From: an uncultured Verrucomicrobiota bacterium
GTDB taxonomy: Bacteria; Verrucomicrobiota; Verrucomicrobiae; Opitutales; Opitutaceae
NCBI GenBank assembly: GCA_946481225.1
Contig: CAMLNJ010000092.1
Span: 1-8,840 of the forward strand
Reading direction: 5' to 3'
Length of the DNA: 8,840 nucleotides
The first letter of the stretch is position 1; each line of letters starts with the position of its first letter. Of this stretch, positions 1 through 7,100 are shown in pieces. The position numbers and the translations under genes were made by a program. The notes under the pieces are model-generated. The model was not told where the DNA came from. It saw only the letters and a list, made by a program, of their open reading frames with translations, and searched no databases.

Positions 1-680
1 TCGCCCCCGACACCGCCGCCAAGGTCGGCTCGCTCGTCGGCGCCAAGGTCCTCGTGACCGGCCGCGTCTTCGAAAGCGGAGGCAAAGGCTACCTCGTCGC
101 CAAGGTCATGGGCACCGAGACCGGCCGCGTCTTCGGCGAAATGACCACCACCCCCGACCTCGCCCAGCTCGACGCGCCCGTCGCGCAACTCGCCGAAAAA
201 ATCGCCGCCACCGTGGCGAAGCAATCCCCGGCCCTTGTCGCGAAAGTCGAAAGCCACGAAGCCCGCGTCGAACGCCTGAAGAAACTCGTGGCGGGGAAAA
301 AACTCCCGCCCGTCCTCGTCCGCATTCCCGAACAGCACCTCGAGCGGCCGGTGCCCGATCCCGCCGCGCAGACCGAATTGATGAAGACCCTGCAAGAAGT
401 GGGCTTCGAGGTGCTGGACGCCGCCGGCGCCTTCGACCGGAAGGACTACGCCACGATCTCCGGCGAGGCCTTCAGCGAATTCGGCATGCGCCGGGGCAAC
501 CTCGTCTCCTGCCGCGCCCGCGTCGAAGTCACGCTCAAGGACGCGACGGGCAAGCTCCTCGTCGCCGACCGCCAGATGGACGTCGCGGTCGATGTGGCCG
601 AGCACATCGCCGGAAAAAAAGCCCTCGAAGCCGCCGCCCTGAAACTCGCCGACCGTCTGATTCCCGCGCTGGCGCAGTAG
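1..680 (+). CDS. CsgG/LpoB-like envelope protein, 3' portion only
   Basis: The gene is cut by the left edge; the reading frame begins at base 3 and 225 residues are visible before the TAG at 678-680. The first residues form the signature end of a CsgG-like domain: the segment VGSLVGAKVLVTGRVF (24-71) matches the family pattern in which a small helix ending in a Gly-Ala pair leads into a strand ending in Val-x-Gly, followed by a strand pair ending in a Thr-Gly-Arg-Val turn (about 120-131). A helix rich in Ala and Lys follows (about 180-290). A second alpha/beta domain (303-677) begins with strand PPVLVRIPEQH, has a DPAAQTELMKTL helix, then GFEVLD, and ends in a long Ala/Leu helix; it resembles the second domain of other CsgG- or FlgT-like proteins. 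Known members of this fold (CsgG, LpoB, FlgO) sit in the periplasm or at the outer membrane; the signal sequence here would lie outside the window. A GTG at 54 is not a credible start because it would remove the conserved Gly-Ala motif. Its precise function is unknown. Confidence 0.85.
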   Translation, partial: APDTAAKVGSLVGAKVLVTGRVFESGGKGYLVAKVMGTETGRVFGEMTTTPDLAQLDAPVAQLAEKIAATVAKQSPALVAKVESHEARVERLKKLVAGKKLPPVLVRIPEQHLERPVPDPAAQTELMKTLQEVGFEVLDAAGAFDRKDYATISGEAFSEFGMRRGNLVSCRARVEVTLKDATGKLLVADRQMDVAVDVAEHIAGKKALEAAALKLADRLIPALAQ

Positions 681-691
681 ATCCTGCGCCA
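670..691 (+). terminator. Hairpin over the stop codon, possible weak intrinsic terminator
   Basis: A perfect 8-base inverted repeat, TGGCGCAG (670-677) and CTGCGCCA (684-691), encloses a 6-base loop TAGATC that contains the stop codon of the upstream gene. Only three T residues (692-694) follow before a C, so the U-tract is short and termination may be partial. The hairpin separates the first gene from the following pair, which would fit a transcription-unit boundary or attenuation. A chance GC-rich palindrome cannot be excluded. Confidence 0.35.
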
Positions 692-757
692 TTTCGGATT
701 CTCCCGCCGCCGGTCGAGCGTCTCCCGGCTGCCCGCCGCTTCATTCAAAGCTCCTCC

Positions 758-3700
758 ATGTTTTCTCCCACCGCTCCCGCTATTGTCCCGCGGCTGCTCC
801 GCCACGTCCTGCTGTTCCTCGTTATCGCGGCGACCAGCCGCAGCGAGCCAGTAAAGCTCGCCCTTTGGGCGGAGCGGGGCTTGGAGAACATCTCCTTCGT
901 CCTCGGCGCCAAGCTATCCCGATCTACCGACGGCCAAATCGCCCTCCTGGAGCGCGACCAGATCGGCAAGATCATCGAAGAGGCGAAGCTGGGCGCCTCC
1001 GGCCTTGGAGTGGAACAGGCCGGATCAGCCTGCCGCCTGCTCGGCGCCGACGCCCTGCTTTGGCTCGAACACTTGAAAATCGGGGAGCGTAAGCTCCTCC
1101 TCACCCGTCTGGTCACGGCGCGAACCGGCATCGTGGTTGGCTGGCGCTTGGACGAAAAACCGCCGGATGACCCGGACGCGTGGTCCAATATCGTCCAGGC
1201 CGGTCTGACAAAATGGCTGGAGAAACTCTCCGTCCCCCCGGAGCGGACGATCACGGTCTCGCTGCTCAACCTGCGCGAAGCGGGCCGCTCTTCCGCCACT
1301 CCGACCGGCCCCGTGCTGAACCGTCTCCTGGCCGGCGAACTCTCCTCCCGCTCCGACGTGTTCGTGCTCGAACGCTGGCGGATGGAAGACCTCGCGCTCG
1401 AAAATGAATTGCTCGGTGAAACCGCGCGAAGCTTCTGGAACGGCGCGTGGCTGCTCGACGGCTCCTTCACCCAGGTCGACGGGGTCATCGACCTGGAGCT
1501 CCGGCTCCGCGCCGCGGACGGCCGCGAATCCCGTTGGCAGGAGCGAGGCGCGCCCGACGCCGCTCTGGTTTCCCGCATCGCGGCCCGAATGATGGAGCGC
1601 ATGGGCCAGGTTGCCACCGCGGCCCGTTGGAATCCTGAGGCCGAAGCGCGGGAGTTCCTCTCGGAGGCCCGCTGGGCGGAGCGCTGGGAACTCGGTCGCC
1701 CTGCAATCGAGGCTATCGAAGCGGCCATGGCCCTCGGCCTCGATTCACCCGAGGCCCATCGCATTCGCTACCGGGCCTATGGCCGGCTGGCGACAGAGGC
1801 CCCCCCTCATCAAATACTGGAACTTGGGTTCTTCACCGTCGGTTATCTGGAAACAAATCTTGTCCGTCTTTCTCCGGGGGCGGACCGCCTCGCGAACGCG
1901 CGGCACGCTTGCGCGCTTTTCAGGGACGTCCGCCACGGTCCGGTCGGGGCCGCGCTCACCGCCCGCCCGTCGCTGGTTACATCGCCGTCCTACGCCAGAA
2001 CGAATCCCCGCACGGTTTCTTGGCATGAGCGCGACGCCGAAGAGCTCCTGCTGCGCGCCATGCGATTGCTCGCGACGGCATACTACGCCCCCCTGACGGA
2101 GGAGGAACGCGTTCTCGCGCGCGAGCTGCGCGCCGACGCCCGCGCGCTTTTCGAAAACGAATGGGCGTCGCTCGCGCCCGAGCTAACGCTCCGCGATCCC
2201 GAGCGTCTTCCTCTAGCGCCACGAGGCGGACGGGGCACCCTTTTTGACAGCCTGCCCGTTATTGGACTGGTGGGCGGGGTCTTCTGGGCCGAGAGGCCGA
2301 GCGATCATGTCGAGATCGTGCGCTCCCTTTTGGCCGCCGATCTTCGCGGGCATCCGTTGTTGTATGACGAACTTCTCGTGATGCTGCCGGTCGTCCAATG
2401 GCCGGGATGGGATGTCGATTGGACCACGCACGATCCCGCCAAGTCCCGCGCGGTTTGGGAGAAGTTCGCCCAAGAAAACGCGGTAAGCCCGAATCTCGGC
2501 CTTCGTCTCGCGGGCGTGCTTTGGCCCTTGGGCCGCAAATGGCCGCTCGCCTACGGGGCCCAAGCATTGAAATACCAGACGGAGGCCTGGCGATTCCTCA
2601 TCGGCCACGTCGAAGCCTTCGGCGGCGGACGGCTGCCCGCCCAATACGCCATCGATATTGCTCAGGCCGCTCCGGGATTCGCCCTCTCCGAACAGCTGCG
2701 GGAAGATCTCATCGCCGAGCTGATTCGCAACCATTCAGGGCCCGTCTCCGACGCGGAGAACCTGAAAGCGTTCGTCGCAGCACTGCCGCTCCGTGCCGAC
2801 GAACTCGAACGACTACGAATCGCCCGCGCGCAGAGTCCGGATACCGCTCCCCCTTCGGTCGCGACTTCGAAAAAAGCATCCGAACGCTCTCCCGCCGTTC
2901 GCCAGGCCGCGCTTCCGATGCGTGTCGCGTGGAGCTATCCCGCTCCTCCGCTGGCGTCGTATCGAAACGAGGCTCCGTATAAAAAAGTTCTTTGGGCCTC
3001 CATGGATAGCGACCGGCTCTGGCTGGTGGTTTCCGCTCCCGGAGAGCACCTGACCGACGACGTCGGAGTCGCGCTGCTCCGCCTCGATCTGCCGGAACTG
3101 ACCATGCGCAAAACACTGTCCTGGCAAGTGCGATGGCGGGAAATGGCCAACCTCTACGACACCTTTCCCGCCTACGCCCTTGTCGACGGCGCCCTCTACG
3201 GCTGGACCGCCAACCACGTCGTGAAACGTCCGCTCGACGGCAGGCCGGCCGAGCCGCTGGCGTTGCCCATTGACCAGCAGCCCCGTCTTTGGTCGGTAAG
3301 CGGGAAACTCTACGCCGGGCTGAGCCACGGCGGCGTGCTGCGCGTGAAGCCCAAAACCGGCGCATGGGACTTGCTCGCCGATAGTCGCCGCCGTCCAGGC
3401 GACGGACTTCTGAGCGACTGCCCGCCTTATGAAATCGACAACATCTGGTGCGACGACGATGGCGTCGTTCGCGTCGCGCAGAGCATCGGCGACGACCTCT
3501 TCGGCTATGATGAAGTCGGCAAAAAGTGGACAACCCGCCCTGCGTGGAGCCTGCCATTCCCTCCTGCGCGCTTCGACCGCCGTCAGGCGCTGCAAAGCTT
3601 CCGCCACATGGAGCAGGCCCACTTCGGCTACCGGGCGCCGGAGCTGGAACAGTTGGTGTCGGACGTCCGCAGGGAAGGTCTCTGCGATAGGAATTTCTCT

Positions 3701-4084
3701 CCGGGAGAATATTTCGGCGGCGAGACCACCCCGCTCGTCGACGGGTCCCTGAGAACCACCTGGTCCTTCCTCGCCGGGGTGGTCGAAGGGGAAACGCTTT
3801 GGGCCCTCTTCAACCACTATTGGGACAAGAACCGCGCTCCCCACCTAGTCTGGCTGCCACCCGCGTCACATGAACCGCTGGTCATCCGGCTCGACCTGCC
3901 TGCGGACGATATGGCGCGTATCACCCCTCCGGACACCGACAACCACGAAGGCGGCTTCTTTGGCGAGGGTCCCCGTATTCTCGCCAGCCCCCACGGCCTG
4001 TTCATCTACGCACCGCAAAGCCCAGTCGTCTGGCACATCCCCCAAGCCGCCTTGGCCGAGCTCGGCGCGGTCCGGCCGCTGTGA
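758..4084 (+). CDS. Exported protein: two CsgG-like domains, helical region, propeller-like C-terminus
   Basis: This complete gene of 1108 residues starts at ATG 758 and ends at TGA 4082-4084. The start is supported by a signal peptide: Arg12 and Arg15, hydrophobic core 17-25 (VLLFLVIAA), then a polar stretch with cleavage near residue 29. There is no lipobox Cys. CsgG-like domain 1 (about 32-150) has the hallmark LLERDQIGKIIEE (63-75), ASGL (80-83) and RLLGADALL (93-101). Domain 2 (about 162-288) repeats the layout in diverged form, with VLERWRMEDL at 203-212. Residues 298-345 form TPR-like helices, and helical sequence continues to about 687. A Ser/Ala/Pro/Lys linker (690-721) precedes a beta-rich, Trp-rich half (722-1108) with propeller-like strands such as IDNIWCDDDGVVRVA (893-907). 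No catalytic motif is apparent. The protein probably acts in the periplasm or at the outer membrane. No Shine-Dalgarno sequence precedes the ATG; the leader reads AGCTCCTCC. It resembles the next gene without its ankyrin tail. Coding is certain, the CsgG-like assignment is fairly strong, and the propeller is a weaker call. Confidence 0.9.
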   Translation: MFSPTAPAIVPRLLRHVLLFLVIAATSRSEPVKLALWAERGLENISFVLGAKLSRSTDGQIALLERDQIGKIIEEAKLGASGLGVEQAGSACRLLGADALLWLEHLKIGERKLLLTRLVTARTGIVVGWRLDEKPPDDPDAWSNIVQAGLTKWLEKLSVPPERTITVSLLNLREAGRSSATPTGPVLNRLLAGELSSRSDVFVLERWRMEDLALENELLGETARSFWNGAWLLDGSFTQVDGVIDLELRLRAADGRESRWQERGAPDAALVSRIAARMMERMGQVATAARWNPEAEAREFLSEARWAERWELGRPAIEAIEAAMALGLDSPEAHRIRYRAYGRLATEAPPHQILELGFFTVGYLETNLVRLSPGADRLANARHACALFRDVRHGPVGAALTARPSLVTSPSYARTNPRTVSWHERDAEELLLRAMRLLATAYYAPLTEEERVLARELRADARALFENEWASLAPELTLRDPERLPLAPRGGRGTLFDSLPVIGLVGGVFWAERPSDHVEIVRSLLAADLRGHPLLYDELLVMLPVVQWPGWDVDWTTHDPAKSRAVWEKFAQENAVSPNLGLRLAGVLWPLGRKWPLAYGAQALKYQTEAWRFLIGHVEAFGGGRLPAQYAIDIAQAAPGFALSEQLREDLIAELIRNHSGPVSDAENLKAFVAALPLRADELERLRIARAQSPDTAPPSVATSKKASERSPAVRQAALPMRVAWSYPAPPLASYRNEAPYKKVLWASMDSDRLWLVVSAPGEHLTDDVGVALLRLDLPELTMRKTLSWQVRWREMANLYDTFPAYALVDGALYGWTANHVVKRPLDGRPAEPLALPIDQQPRLWSVSGKLYAGLSHGGVLRVKPKTGAWDLLADSRRRPGDGLLSDCPPYEIDNIWCDDDGVVRVAQSIGDDLFGYDEVGKKWTTRPAWSLPFPPARFDRRQALQSFRHMEQAHFGYRAPELEQLVSDVRREGLCDRNFSPGEYFGGETTPLVDGSLRTTWSFLAGVVEGETLWALFNHYWDKNRAPHLVWLPPASHEPLVIRLDLPADDMARITPPDTDNHEGGFFGEGPRILASPHGLFIYAPQSPVVWHIPQAALAELGAVRPL

Positions 4085-4110
4085 CTCCAGCCGCCTCGAC
4101 TCCCCTTTCC

Positions 4111-7100
4111 ATGCTTCGCGCGCTCCTCGTTTTTCTGTCGCTCACGGTCCTCGCCACGGTTCGCGCCGCAGGCGAATCACCCTCGATCGCCGTGGCACCG
4201 GCGGTCTTGGAAACCGGCCTCTACGAGGCCCCCGGCCGGCCTCCCGTCGGCGGCGCCCTCGCCGAGCGGATCGCGCTCTCGCTGCAGAACGACCCCGCCC
4301 TCGGAGCGCACCATCGCTTCGTCGAACGCGACCGGCTTGAGATCCTCCTGGGCGAACAAAGCCTCTCTCTATCCGGCCTCGGCGCCTCCGTCTCCATGCT
4401 GCGAGCCGGGCACCTCGCCCGGGCCGACTGGTTGCTTCGCCTGCGCCTCCACACGGCAGGTCCGGCCGGCGCGCGCGAACCGCGTATCACCGCCGAGGTG
4501 GTCGAAACCCTCCGTGCATCCGTGCTCGGCCGGGCGGACGCGCCCCTTTCCGCCCCGCCGCTCCTGCGCCAGCTGGTCCTGCCCGACGATGCCGATGTCG
4601 AGCTCGCCCGCTCCGTCGCCCTTCGAGCGTTGGACGCCGCGAACGAAAACCGGCGCCGCCTCGCCGGACGCACGGTCGTGGCTCCTCTCGCCTTGATCAA
4701 TCGGGGCGGACCTCGCCTCGCTCCGCTTTCCGACCTTTTCTTCGACGCGCTCGCGGAGGACCACCCCGCCTGCCGTGTCCTCGCCTTCGAGGACACCGAG
4801 GCCGCCGACGCCGAGTCCCTGCTCTTCCACGCCGGCCTGACCGATCGCACCCAGGAAGAATGGGCGCGCGTCGCCGATGTGTATGCTTGGGGCGAATACA
4901 ACGAAGAGTTCGGCTACTCAGGCCCCGCGGAGAATCTTCCCGTCCTCCTCTCCCTCCAGCTCTGGCGCGGCGGCGACGAGCCGCGCGCTCTCGAGTTCCG
5001 AGGCACGTTGGGCTCGTTGGAAACGCTCGCCCGCCAAGCCGCGCGCGCGACGCTGGACCTATCGACCGGGGGCCGCGTGGATTCCGCGGTCGCTCCGCGC
5101 CGCCGGATCGCGGACCGGCTGATGAAGACCGCGCATGCCGTCGTCGAAAACACCCCCGACCCGCACAAGCGCGACCGCGACCCCTTCCGCCGCCACCTTG
5201 TCGGCCTTGCCTCGTTTTTCGCGCCCGAGGACGCCTCGCTGAGGGAAGAACTTATCCGTCTGAACTGCCTGCAAAGCACCCACCAGGCGAAGGAGCGATG
5301 GGAACACGAATTCTGGGCCTTTTTCGACCAACACTTCCTCGCCCCCGACGGTCGCCCGGACCTCGCCCTAATCGCCCGCGCCGCGAAGTATCCCGTGCAT
5401 GCGCCAGGCGCCGGGTCGCGGTTCGAGAAAATCGGAGCCGCCTGGCGCGGCGCGGTCATCGACGAGCAGGCAGCGCTCGAACTGTGGAAGGGGTTCGTCG
5501 GGTTCCTCGATTCCAACGACGGAGGCCCCGAATTTATTCCCGCCGTCGAGGCGCTCTGGCCGACCCTCCGACGCATCGACCCCGAGCTCGCTCCCGCCGC
5601 GCCCGAAACGAGTATCGGAACCCTTCAGGCACTTTCCCGCGTCTATCGCGACCAACCGCGACGACTTGCCCGCCTCCTCTCGGACCGCCTGATCCCCGCC
5701 ACCCCCGCCCCGCTCCGGCCTTCGCTTCCGACGGCAGCCGCCGCTCCCGTCTCGGCCGCTCCCGCCTCCCCCGGGCTTCCGGGATTGGACCTGGCGGAGG
5801 ATTTCGTCAAAATCCAGCGTTCGAGTCCAACTTCGCTCTTGGAACGCGCAAAACGGAGCCCGCTGGCCGCCGCCCCCGAGCTGGAAGCCGCGACGACCCC
5901 GTTGGACCTCGTCGGCCTGACACCCCCGGATCTTAAAGCGAGATCGCTGCAAACCGCTTTGTTTGTCCGCTCCAATCCCCACGCGGACGACATATGGATG
6001 GGCTTCAGATCGGAAAATTGGTGGGACCTGCGCTCAGGCCGCTTGTCCATCGCCCCTCCCGCCTGGAGCCCGGCGACCCCTTGGATCAAAAGTCCGGATC
6101 AGATCAACGACCTTTGGTTCGAAAACGCGAACACGGTCTGGATCGCCTCGTCCACCGCCGGGCTGAGCTTGGTCGAGCTAGGCCGGAAAACACGTCGCGA
6201 ATTCGGACCCGACCAAGGACTGCCCGGACGCGATATCAAAGCCCTGCTTCCCGGGCACGACGCCCTGTTTCTCCAGATGCAGCGGGCGGGCGGAATCGTG
6301 CCGCGGATCACCCTGGCCGACCGATCGGTCGGCCAGATTTCGCTCACGGTGGAAAACTCCGGGACATGGCCGTCGCCGGCGCTCCGCGCCGCGATCGAAT
6401 CCTATCCCGACGACCTCCCCCCCCGGGCAAAATTGCCCGACGAACCCGCGGTCTACCTCGACGAGGCTCTGATCGAGCAACTCGAACACGGGCCCTCGCG
6501 CTCCAGCGCCCGATCCGACCCAGTGCCCATCTTCGCGCTGAACTCGAACGGCGGCGATCCGTGCCACTCGGCCCGCTACATCCCGACGGCCCATCGCGAC
6601 GGCTATTGGACGGGTTTCGCCGGAACCGTCGAATGGCGCTCCGGGCGCCGACGCGTGGCGATCGCAGCCTGGATCCGGCACGAGATTTCACACCTCATCG
6701 ACGACGGGCGCCGTCTCTTCGTCGCGGTCGCTGCGACGGGAACCCGGAATCCCCGGCCTGTGAATTATTGGATCTACGACTACCAGGAGGGCCGCTGGCT
6801 CGGCCGTATTGCGCTCGGCTCGAAACGTTGGATATCGGCCGGCCAGGGTCGTCTTGTCCTCGGCCCTACCGAAGGGGCTCCCGCCGAACTGCTCGACCCC
6901 GATGCGCTCCGCCCGAAAGCGATACAAGCGCGCCGCTCCACGCCCTCTCCCTCCGTATCCACGATCAAAACCGAGGCCAGGGTCGCCGCGGCCCGCGAAC
7001 AATGGGAACGGAACCAGCGAGCCCGCCGTGAAAAGAGGGACCGGGAACAACGCTACATCACCGCCCTCAGGGCAAACCCGCCGGACCTCGAAGCGCTCAA

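Noticed and set aside
54..56. GTG as the start of the first gene.
   Set aside because: The same frame is open to the window edge and encodes the conserved Gly-Ala helix of the CsgG-like fold just upstream, so the gene is truncated by the window rather than starting here.
709..729. GCCGG/CCGGC inverted repeat in the gap between the first and second genes.
   Set aside because: A five-base stem with an 11-base loop and no T-run is expected by chance in sequence of this composition.
745..1764. A 339-codon open frame on the minus strand opposite the 1108-residue gene.
   Set aside because: Its product is dominated by Ser and Arg with no domain pattern, and the + strand frame encodes a coherent exported protein. 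It is a GC-driven shadow, like the shorter minus-strand frames at 2709-3557 and 2813-3844.
2244..2249. A TTGACA match resembling a -35 promoter element.
   Set aside because: It lies inside a coding region and no convincing -10 element stands at the right distance.
6679..6693. A His-Glu-Ile-Ser-His (HExxH) zinc-protease-like motif at residues 857-861 of the giant protein.
   Set aside because: It sits in a propeller-type repeat (ISHLIDDGRRLFVAV fits a blade strand pair), with no helix pattern or third ligand of a metalloprotease. A chance match is more likely.
4860..7031. Long + strand open frames at 4860-5936 and 5994-7031.
   Set aside because: Both lie in other frames inside the giant gene, give Arg/Pro-rich low-complexity proteins, and have no domain signal, whereas frame 1 shows recognisable domains throughout.
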